Source: JANYCD01 sp043738385
Lineage (GTDB): Bacteria; Pseudomonadota; Gammaproteobacteria; Burkholderiales; Rhodocyclaceae
Length of the DNA stretch: 9,467 nt
Assembly: GCA_043738385.1 (NCBI GenBank)
Contig: JAYUGL010000291.1
Span: forward strand, 1-9,467
Direction: 5' to 3'
Part shown: positions 1 through 6,713 of the stretch, piece after piece
Layout: each line of letters starts with the position of its first letter
Numbering within the stretch: the stretch's first letter is position 1
Program-made: the position numbers and the translations under genes
Notes under the pieces: model-generated
The model's database searches: none
Told to the model about the DNA's origin: nothing
Seen by the model: only the letters and a program-made list of their open reading frames with translations

Positions 1-280
1 CCGGAGGGCGTCTTCTTGACTACAGGCAAGCCCTGTTTGTCGAACAGGATTTCGGCGAGTTGTTTGGGCGAGGCGAGATTGAAAGGCTGGCCGGCCAGCA
101 CGTGGGCTTCGCGTTCCAGTTCCAGCAAACGACGGCCCAGTTCGTCGCTCTGCTGCGCCAGCGCGAAGACGTCGATCAGCACGCCATTGCGCTCCATGCG
201 ATACAAGACTTCGGCTACCGGCAGTTCGATGTCGCGATACAGCCGTTCAAGTTTTTCTTCCCGCGCCAGTTGCGGCGCGC
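1..280 (-). pseudogene. polA: DNA polymerase I fragment lacking its N-terminal exonuclease domains
   Basis: Read on the minus strand, the sequence encodes family A DNA polymerase sequence from the start of the polymerase domain: PQLAREEKLERLYRDIEL, then ERNGVLID, then the segment ending in NLASPKQLAEILFDKQGLP and VVKKTPSG, where the window cuts it off. In complete bacterial PolA (about 900 residues) this block follows some 500 residues of 5'-3' exonuclease and 3'-5' exonuclease-like sequence. Here the polA-like reading stops near position 276-280. The same frame stays open to a stop at 408-410, but the upstream peptide is Ala/Pro-rich and unlike PolA. The other minus frames show no exonuclease sequence either. 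The only in-frame ATG (195-197) lies inside the conserved YRMERNG motif, and the upstream GTG codons lack a well-spaced ribosome binding site. It could be a 5'-truncated pseudogene, a polymerase-domain-only protein with an unusual start, or an assembly join. The family call is secure; intact or broken status is inference. Confidence 0.75.
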
Positions 281-395
281 GCCTTTCACGCGCCGATAAC
301 CCGGCCGGTGGTCCAGGCACCCGGACGGGCGCCGCTGCCACGACCAACGGAAGCAGCCCCTGGGGGACAGTCAGATTGTGTTTCTGCACCCTCGT

Positions 396-401
396 TATAA
401 T
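396..401 (+). promoter_or_regulatory. Candidate -10 box for the symporter gene
   Basis: A perfect TATAAT sits 33 bases before the ATG at 435, in a short intergenic region. No good -35 box is present at 16-18 bases; the nearest TTG-containing hexamer (376-381, TTGTGT) is only 14 bases away. It would give a leader of about 25-30 bases. The -10 match is seen directly; promoter activity is inferred. Confidence 0.45.
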
Positions 402-434
402 CGGCCATCAGCCGGTTACTGAAAGTTCCCCATC

Positions 435-1931
435 ATGCTGCTCTGGTTCGTCATCATCTACTGGATCATCTCGGTCGGCATCGGCCTTTACGCCGCCACC
501 CGCGTTCATAACACCAAGGACTTCGCGATCGCCGGGCGGCAGCTGCCCTTCTACATGGTGACGGCCACGGTATTCGCCACCTGGTTCGGCGCCGAGACGG
601 TGCTGGGCATTCCGGCAGCCTTCCTCAACGAAGGGTTGCATGGCGTGGTGGCGGATCCCTTTGGTTCTTCGCTGTGTCTGATTCTGGTCGGCCTGTTTTT
701 CGCCGCGCCGTTGTACCGCATGAAGCTGCTCACCATCGGCGATTTCTACAAGAAACGTTTCGGCCGCGGCGTGGAAGTGTTGACCACCTTGGCCATCGTG
801 ATCTCCTACCTCGGCTGGGTCGGCGCGCAGATCACCGCGCTGGGTCTGGTGTTCAACGTGGTGTCGGATGGCAGCATCAGCAAGCTGGCAGGCATGTGGA
901 TCGGCTCCGGCACCATCCTCATCTACACGCTGTTCGGCGGCATGTGGGCGGTGGCCATCACCGACTTTTTGCAGATGATCATCATCGTGCTGGGCATGCT
1001 GTGGATCGGCAATGAGGTGAGCGGTCAGGTCGGCGGTGTCGGCGTGGTGGTGGAACATGCACGCGCGGCCGGAAGATTTTCGTTCTGGCCGATGCTCGAC
1101 GCCAAGGAGATCATCGGCTTCACCGCCGCGTGGATCACCATGATGTTCGGCTCGATTCCGCAACAGGATGTGTTCCAGCGTGTGCAATCGTCCAAGACCG
1201 AGAAGATCGCGATCTGGGGCTCGGTACTGGGCGGCTCGCTGTATTTCTTCTTCGCCTTCGTGCCGATGTTCCTCGCTTATTCGGCGACCCTGATCGACCC
1301 GAAGCTGGTCGCGGATCTGATTAACACTGACCCACAATTGATCCTGCCAAACCTGGTGCTGAAGCATGCGCCGCTGTTCGCGCAAGTGATGTTCTTCGGT
1401 GCATTGCTCTCAGCCATCAAGAGTTGCGCTTCGGCCACGCTGCTGGCGCCTTCGGTTACGTTCTCCGAGAATATCCTGCGTCCCATGTTCAAGAGCCTGT
1501 CGGACCGCAAGCAGTTGCGGATGATGCGCATCGTCACCCTGACGTTCACCGTGGTGGTGACGCTGTATGCGATGTATTCCAAGGCCAGCATTTTCAAGAT
1601 GGTGGAGAACGCCTATCAAATCACCCTGGTGATGGCTTTTGTTCCGCTAGTGTTCGGCCTCTACTGGCGGCGCGCAACCAATCAGGGTGCACTGTTGTCC
1701 ATCTTTCTCGGCTTGTCCGTATGGGTGTCTATCCTTCGATTCGGCCCCGAAGACCCATTCTTTCCGGCCCAATTCGCCGGCCTGTTCGCCAGCGCATTCG
1801 GCATGATCACCGGCTCGCTGATGCCGCAGTTTGTGCATCACGATCCGCATATCCACGACCAGTTGCGCCACGGCCATCACGCCGCCGCGCAGACGCACCA
1901 CCTGGGCGAACAAGTGCATCACCACACGTAA
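435..1931 (+). CDS. Sodium:solute symporter (SSS family) with a His-rich C-terminal tail
   Basis: A 498-residue inner-membrane transporter, expected to import a small solute with Na+. Family signs are a hydrophobic protein with about 13 predicted membrane segments; the N-terminal TKDFAIAGRQLPF block (27-39) followed by a glycine-rich first-core helix; YTLFGGMWAVAITDFLQ (164-180); the cytoplasmic loop with IPQQDVFQR (241-249); and FGALLSAIKSCASATLLAPS (321-340), which matches the helix that lines the Na2 site in this family. The substrate cannot be told from sequence. The last 33 residues (466-498) contain 12 histidines in clusters after the final membrane segment, which is unusual and could bind metal. 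The start ATG is weakly supported by a GAAAG 11 bases upstream. The VanZ-like gene begins 15 bases after the stop, suggesting co-transcription. Confidence 0.88.
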   Translation: MLLWFVIIYWIISVGIGLYAATRVHNTKDFAIAGRQLPFYMVTATVFATWFGAETVLGIPAAFLNEGLHGVVADPFGSSLCLILVGLFFAAPLYRMKLLTIGDFYKKRFGRGVEVLTTLAIVISYLGWVGAQITALGLVFNVVSDGSISKLAGMWIGSGTILIYTLFGGMWAVAITDFLQMIIIVLGMLWIGNEVSGQVGGVGVVVEHARAAGRFSFWPMLDAKEIIGFTAAWITMMFGSIPQQDVFQRVQSSKTEKIAIWGSVLGGSLYFFFAFVPMFLAYSATLIDPKLVADLINTDPQLILPNLVLKHAPLFAQVMFFGALLSAIKSCASATLLAPSVTFSENILRPMFKSLSDRKQLRMMRIVTLTFTVVVTLYAMYSKASIFKMVENAYQITLVMAFVPLVFGLYWRRATNQGALLSIFLGLSVWVSILRFGPEDPFFPAQFAGLFASAFGMITGSLMPQFVHHDPHIHDQLRHGHHAAAQTHHLGEQVHHHT

Positions 1932-1946
1932 CTATTCGAGGCGAAC

Positions 1947-3005
1947 TTGCGCAACCACGCTTCCACGCTGCCGCGCTATCTCGCCATTGCCTACACCGTG
2001 CTAGTGGTCTACGCCAGCCTGCATCCATTTACCGGCTGGCGCGATTTGGGCGCACCCGCGATGGGCTATCTGACGGCGGCATGGCCGCGCTACTACACGG
2101 TGTTCGATATGGCGGTCAATGTTGCGGCCTACGTGCCGCTCGGCTTCATTTGGGTGCCCACCTTGCAGGGCGTGCAGCAGCGCTGGCTGGCGGTGGTGAC
2201 AGCAACGCTGCTGGTCGCTACGCTCAGTTTCTCGATGGAAACCATCCAGAATTTTTTGCCGAGCCGCGTCCCCTCCAACGTGGATCTGGGCTGCAACAGT
2301 CTCGGCGGCATGATCGGTGCCCTGCTGGGCGCGCGCTGGGGCATGTCGCTGCTCTCCGGCGGGCGCCTGCACAGCCTGCGCGAACGTCTGGTCATCGCCG
2401 GCAATGGCGGCGATGCGGGCCTGGTGCTGGTGGCGCTGTGGCTGCTGACTCAGGTCAATCCGGAAACCCTGCTGTTCGGCAGCGGCGATCTGCGCTATCT
2501 GCTCGGTCTTGAGATCGCCCTACCTTTTGACATTGACGGCTTCAAACGCATCGAGGCTGGCGTCACCGCGACCAGCGTGCTGGCGCTGGGGATGATCACC
2601 TCCTGTCTGTTGCGGCATCGCCCCGGCGTGGCGATTCTGACGTTGTTCGGTGCGGCCCTGGCGATTCGCGCCCTGTCTTACGAACTGCTGGTGGAGCCGG
2701 CACCGGCCCTGCGCTGGCTAACGCCGGGCAACGGCATTGGATTGTTGATCGGCCTCGCTTTGCTGGTTCCGACGCTGCCGCTGATTGCACCGTTGCGCCG
2801 CGCTCTGGCTGGCAGCGCACTGCTGTTCGCCACCGTGCTGGTGAACCTTGCGCCGGAGAATCCCTATTTGACTGAAGCAGCGCAGGTCTGGCGCCAGGGA
2901 CACTTTCTCAACTTCAATGGCCTGACCCGCCTTGCCTCGGTGCTGTGGCCATTTCTGGCCCTGCCGTGGCTATTGCTACCGGAACGCGACCCATGGAAAA
3001 AATAG
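1947..3005 (+). CDS. VanZ-like family membrane protein
   Basis: A 352-residue hydrophobic protein. The N-terminal 130 residues match the VanZ-like domain: YASLHPFTGW (22-31), FDMAVNVAAYVPLGF (53-67), and the hallmark segment around E98, Q101, P105, R107, D113 and N117 (METIQNFLPSRVPSNVDLG) followed by a glycine-rich helix. The remaining 200 residues form further membrane segments of no recognised family, so this is longer than the single-domain VanZ proteins of about 150 residues. VanZ itself lowers teicoplanin susceptibility in enterococci, but the function of proteobacterial VanZ-like proteins is not known and resistance should not be assumed. The start is TTG: a GAGG at 1938-1941 lies five bases upstream, and no ATG or GTG gives a comparable N-terminus. 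It lies 15 bases after the symporter, and its last codons overlap the next gene. Confidence 0.82.
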   Translation: MRNHASTLPRYLAIAYTVLVVYASLHPFTGWRDLGAPAMGYLTAAWPRYYTVFDMAVNVAAYVPLGFIWVPTLQGVQQRWLAVVTATLLVATLSFSMETIQNFLPSRVPSNVDLGCNSLGGMIGALLGARWGMSLLSGGRLHSLRERLVIAGNGGDAGLVLVALWLLTQVNPETLLFGSGDLRYLLGLEIALPFDIDGFKRIEAGVTATSVLALGMITSCLLRHRPGVAILTLFGAALAIRALSYELLVEPAPALRWLTPGNGIGLLIGLALLVPTLPLIAPLRRALAGSALLFATVLVNLAPENPYLTEAAQVWRQGHFLNFNGLTRLASVLWPFLALPWLLLPERDPWKK

Positions 3006-3328
3006 ATTCGCTGACCGACTTGCGCGATGCCCTGCGCATCTTCGCCCAAGCCCGCGACTGGCGCAAATTTCACACCCCCAAGAATCTGGCGATGGCACTC
3101 GTCGTGGAAGCCGCTGAACTGGTCGAACATTTCCAGTGGTCGACCGCCGAGGAAAGCCTGACGCCAGCGCCGGAAAAACTGGCGGCAGTGCGCGATGAAG
3201 TCGCCGACACGCTGATCTATCTGGTCGAGTTGGCCGATGCGCTAGACATCGACCTGCTCGCTGCGGCGCGCGACAAGATTGTCAAGAACGCCATCAAATA
3301 TCCGCCGCCCTTGCGCGATTTGAGATAA
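2993..3328 (+). CDS. MazG-like nucleotide pyrophosphohydrolase, dCTPase type
   Basis: A 111-residue all-alpha NTP pyrophosphatase, expected to hydrolyse a (d)NTP to the monophosphate and pyrophosphate in the cytoplasm. The metal-binding MazG pattern is complete: E39 and E42 in EAAELVEHFQW, and E69 and D72 in RDEVADTLIYL. The N-terminal ARDWRKFHTPKNLAMAL (20-36) resembles the DCTPP1/RS21-C6 subgroup, which in animals cleaves dCTP and modified dCTP. The length fits a single-domain member rather than the two-domain E. coli MazG. The ATG at 2993 overlaps the VanZ-like stop (3003-3005) in another frame and gives the conserved N-terminus; the longer upstream reading adds only VanZ shadow. Nucleotide-pool housekeeping is a family-level inference, and the exact substrate is unknown. 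Confidence 0.86.
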   Translation: MEKIDSLTDLRDALRIFAQARDWRKFHTPKNLAMALVVEAAELVEHFQWSTAEESLTPAPEKLAAVRDEVADTLIYLVELADALDIDLLAAARDKIVKNAIKYPPPLRDLR

Positions 3329-3351
3329 TCGACTTTTCCGGGAGCGGATAG

Positions 3352-3660
3352 ATGAGCTTTTACCAGCACCACGTATTTTTTTGCACCAACCAGCGCGAGA
3401 AAGGCGAAACCTGCTGCAACAATCGCGGCGCGCAGGAAGTGCGCACTTACGCCAAGGATCGCATCAAGGCGCTCGGCCTCAATGGCGCGGGCAAAGTACG
3501 TATCAACTCAGCCGGCTGTCTCGACCGTTGCGATGACGGGCCGGTGCTGGTGATCTATCCCGACCAAACCTGGTACACCTACGTCGACAAGGAAGACATC
3601 GACGAGATCATCGACGAACACATCATGCATGGCCGTATCGTCGAACGCCTCAAGATCTGA
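3352..3660 (+). CDS. Thioredoxin-like [2Fe-2S] ferredoxin
   Basis: A 102-residue small soluble iron-sulfur protein. The fold family (NuoE/Shethna-like, thioredoxin-fold [2Fe-2S] proteins) is shown by the HHVFFCTNQRE start, the paired C21-C22, and the later SAGCLDRCDDGP block. Cysteines are at 11, 21, 22, 56 and 60; C11, one or both of C21/C22, C56 and C60 are the likely cluster ligands. The C-terminal WYTYVDKEDIDEIIDEH is typical of these stand-alone (2Fe-2S) ferredoxins, which carry electrons to partners that are mostly unidentified. GGGAGCGG at 3340-3347 gives a good ribosome binding site five bases or so before the ATG. It follows the MazG-like gene by 23 bases and probably belongs to the same transcript. 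Confidence 0.88.
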   Translation: MSFYQHHVFFCTNQREKGETCCNNRGAQEVRTYAKDRIKALGLNGAGKVRINSAGCLDRCDDGPVLVIYPDQTWYTYVDKEDIDEIIDEHIMHGRIVERLKI

Positions 3661-3665
3661 GATTC

Positions 3666-3780
3666 AGTGAGGAGTGAGGAGAAAAAGTGAGTAAAAGCAT
3701 TGTTGGGAAAACCATGGCGGTGCCACGCTCGGTGCGTCGCGTCACGACGTTTTTACTCCTCACTCCTTACTCTTCACTCC
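3666..3780. repeat. Imperfect inverted heptamer repeat in an intergenic spacer
   Basis: The left arm (3666-3696) has GTGAGGA twice in tandem (3667-3673, 3674-3680), then a related GTGAGTAAAA. The right arm (3750-3780) has four near-copies of ACTCCTC on the same strand (ACTCCTC, ACTCCTT, ACTCTTC, ACTCCTG), preceded by TTTTT. The arms are complementary in style, so the region could fold into a long imperfect hairpin with a 53-base, more GC-rich interior. It separates the ferredoxin from the alpha/beta hydrolase, leaving 13 bases before the latter's ATG. It may be a dispersed intergenic repeat, a transcript-stability or attenuation element, or decayed mobile DNA. No U-run ends it, so it is not a classic intrinsic terminator. 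Confidence 0.6.
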
Positions 3781-3793
3781 TGGCTGCCTAAAA

Positions 3794-4450
3794 ATGAGCA
3801 GCCCTGAACGCGTCCTGATCGACGGCCCCAGCGGCCTGATCGAAGTCTTCGTCGAACCGCACGACGATGCCAGGGGTATCGCACTGATCGCCCACCCGCA
3901 CCCGCTGTTCGGCGGCACCGCCGACAACAAGGTAGTCACCACGCTGGCCCGCGCCCTGCGCGAACACGGCTGTCATACCTTGCGCCCCAACTTTCGTGGC
4001 GTCGGCGCTTCCGCGGGTGAACACGATCACGGTGGGCTGGAAACCGACGATCTGTTGGCGGTGCTCGAATATGCCCGCGTGCGATTCGGTAACATGCCGG
4101 TCTATCTGGCCGGGTTTTCCTTCGGCGCCTTTGTCATCACACGCGTGGCCAAACGCCTGCAGGAGTCCGGACATCCGGCGACGCGCCTGGTGCTGGTCGG
4201 CACGGCGGCCGGATATGTGGAGGGCGCGCGGCAATACGCCAGCGAAGCGGTAGCGCCGGACAGCGTGGTGATTCACGGCGCGGAGGACAACACGGTACCG
4301 CTGAAGAATGTGCTGGAATGGGCGCGGCCGCTGAACCTGCCGGTGGTCGTGGTGCCGGGCGCGGATCATTTTTTTCACGGCCACTTGCAGATCATCCGCG
4401 ACATCGTTCGGCGCGCATTGGCGCCGTCCGGGCCAGTCATGCCCGCGTAA
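3794..4450 (+). CDS. Alpha/beta hydrolase (COG2945-like)
   Basis: A 218-residue cytoplasmic hydrolase without a signal peptide. The fold is indicated by IALIAHPHPLFGG (29-41), the PNFRGVGASAGEHDHG segment (65-80), and the nucleophile elbow GFSFG (S109 at its centre). The catalytic acid is probably D165 in HGAEDNTVP and the general base H192 in PGADHFFHG. This order and size match the small alpha/beta hydrolases that carry HPHPLxGG, a common proteobacterial group of unknown substrate. The ATG at 3794 follows the inverted heptamer repeat and has no strong ribosome binding site. The ovoA candidate begins within 7 or 55 bases of its stop, which suggests co-transcription but does not prove a role in ovothiol metabolism. 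Confidence 0.83.
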   Translation: MSSPERVLIDGPSGLIEVFVEPHDDARGIALIAHPHPLFGGTADNKVVTTLARALREHGCHTLRPNFRGVGASAGEHDHGGLETDDLLAVLEYARVRFGNMPVYLAGFSFGAFVITRVAKRLQESGHPATRLVLVGTAAGYVEGARQYASEAVAPDSVVIHGAEDNTVPLKNVLEWARPLNLPVVVVPGADHFFHGHLQIIRDIVRRALAPSGPVMPA

Positions 4451-4505
4451 GGATTCGATGGTAAGTGCGTCTAAACACAAGACAAGAAAACTGGAGACAA
4501 ATCAA

Positions 4506-6641
4506 ATGAACTGCAAGGCAGACCACGGCACGGGACAAAAACTGTTCCCGCGCACGCCACTGCTGGCGGGCAACGACACGGAAGCCACGCGCGCCGAAAT
4601 TCGCCGCTACTTCCACGCCACCTGCGACCGCTACGAGTCGCTATTCGAACTGCTCGCCTGCGACGAAGCCTATTACAAGAAATCGATTCCGCTACGCCAT
4701 CCGCTGATTTTTTATCTCGGCCACACCGCGACCTTTTTCATCAACAAGCTCATCCTGGCCGGACTTGTCGAACAGCGCATCCATCCGGAATTCGAGTCGA
4801 TGTTCGCCATCGGCGTCGATGAGATGAGCTGGGACGATCTGTCCGAGCCGCACACCGCATGGCCGACCGTCGCCGAAGTGTTTGCCTATCGCCGCCAGAT
4901 GCGCGAAGTGGTCGACGCGGTGATCGCGAACGCGCCACTTTCGCTGCCGGTCAGTTGGACCGATCCGTTCTGGGTGGTGGTGATGGGCATTGAGCACGAA
5001 TGCATCCATCTCGAAACTTCGTCGGTGCTGATCCGCCAGCATGCGCTGGAATACGTCAAGCCACACCCGGCCTGGCCCCCCTGTCGCAGTAGCGGTGCGG
5101 CGCCGGTGAATGACCTGGTCGATATCGCCGCCGGCACGGTGCGCCTGGGCAAATCCTTTGCCGATCCGGTGTACGGCTGGGACAACGAGTACGGCAGCCA
5201 CGAAGCCAATGTGTCCGCATTCCAGGCCAGCCGCTGCCTTGTCTCCAATACCGAATTCATGGATTTCGTTGACGCCGGTGGTTATGGCGATGACAGCGTG
5301 TGGGAAGAAGAAGGCCTGAGCTGGCGGCAATATACGCAGGCGCAACATCCAACATTCTGGGTCAGGCACGGCACCGACTGGCGGCTCAGGCTGCTCAGCG
5401 AAGAAGTGGCGATGCCGTGGGACTGGCCGGTGGAAACCAATTATCACGAGGCCAAGGCCTTCTGCAACTGGAAGGCGCGCGAAACCGGGCAGCCGGTGCG
5501 GCTGCCGAGCGAAGATGAGTGGTATCGGCTTTGCGATGTTGCGGGGTTGCATGAAGTGCCCGCCGATCAGCCGGCCGCCGCCAACCTACAGCTTGATCAC
5601 TGGGCGTCGTCCTGCCCGGTCACGCAATTTCGCCACGGCGAGTTGTATGACGTGGTCGGCAACGTCTGGCAATGGACTGAAACACCGACCTATCCGTTTG
5701 ACGGCTTCGAGGTGCATCCGGTGTATGACGATTTCACCACGCCGACTTTCGATGGCCGCCACAACCTGATCAAGGGCGGATCATGGATCGCCTGCGGCAA
5801 CGAAGCCATCCGCGCATCGCGCTACGCTTTCCGTCGCCACTTTTTTCAGCATGCCGGATTTCGATATGTCGTCGCCGATCCGTTGCCGGAAACGCCCGCG
5901 GTCGGCTATGAAAGCGACCGCATGCTCAACGAGTACAGCGAGTTCCATTACGGCGACGAATATTTCGGCGTGCACAATTTTCCGCGCGTGCTGGCGGAGA
6001 TCGCAATCCGCGCCATGCAAGGCAGGCCGGCGCACAAGGCGCTTGACCTTGGCTGCGCCACCGGCCGCGCAACATTCGAACTGGCGCGCCATTTTGAGCA
6101 TGTGACCGGGATCGATTTTTCCACGCGCTTCATCGGCGCCGGCGTGCAAATGGCGGAGCAGGGCATGCTGCGCTACACGCTACCCGACGAAGGCGAGCTG
6201 TTGCTCTACAAGGAACGCAAGCTCGCCGATCTCGGCCTGACCGGGGTCCGCAACAAGGTCGAGTTCTACCAGGGCGATGCCTGCAATCTCAAGCCGCACT
6301 ATGCCGGCTACGACCTGATCCTTGCTGCCAACCTGATTGACCGTCTTTACAATCCGGCAAGCTTCCTGCGGACCGTACACGAGCGTATCAACAGCGGCGG
6401 CGTGCTGATGATCACCACGCCCTGTACCTGGTTGGAGGAGTACACGCCGCGCAGCGAATGGATCGGCGGCTTCAAGCAGGATGGCGAGCGTCGCACCACA
6501 TTCGACGGATTGAAGGAAATTCTGGGCCAGCATTTCCGCCTGATCGAGGGGCCGCTTGAGGTGCCCTTCGTGATTCGCGAAACGCGGCGCAAACATCAAC
6601 ACAGTGTGTCCGAGGTGACGCTCTGGGAACGGCAGCCTTGA
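4506..6641 (+). CDS. ovoA: OvoA: 5-histidylcysteine sulfoxide synthase / 4-mercaptohistidine N1-methyltransferase
   Basis: A 711-residue enzyme of ovothiol A synthesis. OvoA uses non-haem iron and O2 to join cysteine to C5 of histidine as a sulfoxide; its C-terminal domain is assigned to N-methylation of 5-thiohistidine after a separate lyase (OvoB) acts. Three domains are visible: a DinB-like N-terminal helical domain (about 30-190), an FGE-sulfatase-like domain (about 205-456) ending in KGGSW...HAGFRYV, and a SAM methyltransferase with DLGCATG (514-520). The iron motif HX3HXE is HECIHLE (H164, H168, E170); H73 in LGHTATFF is the likely third ligand. Y440 in SRYAFRRHF is a candidate active-site tyrosine. 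The three-domain fusion separates it from EgtB, which lacks the methyltransferase. I chose the ATG at 4506 because GGAG lies nine bases upstream; an in-frame ATG at 4458 would add 16 residues. No ovoB is in the window. Confidence 0.9.
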   Translation: MNCKADHGTGQKLFPRTPLLAGNDTEATRAEIRRYFHATCDRYESLFELLACDEAYYKKSIPLRHPLIFYLGHTATFFINKLILAGLVEQRIHPEFESMFAIGVDEMSWDDLSEPHTAWPTVAEVFAYRRQMREVVDAVIANAPLSLPVSWTDPFWVVVMGIEHECIHLETSSVLIRQHALEYVKPHPAWPPCRSSGAAPVNDLVDIAAGTVRLGKSFADPVYGWDNEYGSHEANVSAFQASRCLVSNTEFMDFVDAGGYGDDSVWEEEGLSWRQYTQAQHPTFWVRHGTDWRLRLLSEEVAMPWDWPVETNYHEAKAFCNWKARETGQPVRLPSEDEWYRLCDVAGLHEVPADQPAAANLQLDHWASSCPVTQFRHGELYDVVGNVWQWTETPTYPFDGFEVHPVYDDFTTPTFDGRHNLIKGGSWIACGNEAIRASRYAFRRHFFQHAGFRYVVADPLPETPAVGYESDRMLNEYSEFHYGDEYFGVHNFPRVLAEIAIRAMQGRPAHKALDLGCATGRATFELARHFEHVTGIDFSTRFIGAGVQMAEQGMLRYTLPDEGELLLYKERKLADLGLTGVRNKVEFYQGDACNLKPHYAGYDLILAANLIDRLYNPASFLRTVHERINSGGVLMITTPCTWLEEYTPRSEWIGGFKQDGERRTTFDGLKEILGQHFRLIEGPLEVPFVIRETRRKHQHSVSEVTLWERQP

Positions 6642-6665
6642 TTCTGGCGCGATCAGTGGCCTCTG

Positions 6666-6671
6666 TAGAAT
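6666..6671 (+). promoter_or_regulatory. Possible -10 box upstream of the ABC ATPase gene
   Basis: TAGAAT lies 42 bases before the ATG at 6714, in the 72-base gap after ovoA. The only -35-like hexamer (TTGATT, 6638-6643) is 22 bases away, which is too far for a standard promoter. The gene could equally be read from the ovoA transcript. Weak evidence. Confidence 0.25.
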
Positions 6672-6713
6672 CGGCGCAATAGAACGCCATATCCGCATCG
6701 CGACGGCTGACCC

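Noticed and set aside
408..1385. Long minus-strand open frame (325 codons) opposite the symporter
   Set aside because: It is antisense to a clear SSS transporter, is rich in His, Arg, Gln and Asp as expected of a GC-rich shadow frame, and matches no family.
1424..2512. Long + strand open frame (362 codons) across the symporter/VanZ boundary
   Set aside because: It overlaps two recognisable genes out of frame and has an Arg/Ala/Ser/Pro-rich shadow composition.
3314..3325. CGCGATTTGAGA shared with 7644-7655 near the end of another gene
   Set aside because: A 12-base match is expected by chance a few times in a window this size, and both copies encode similar Arg-Asp-Leu-Arg C-termini.
4692..5552. 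286-codon minus-strand open frame opposite ovoA
   Set aside because: Antisense shadow of the OvoA catalytic region, with His/Arg/Gly-rich composition and no family resemblance.
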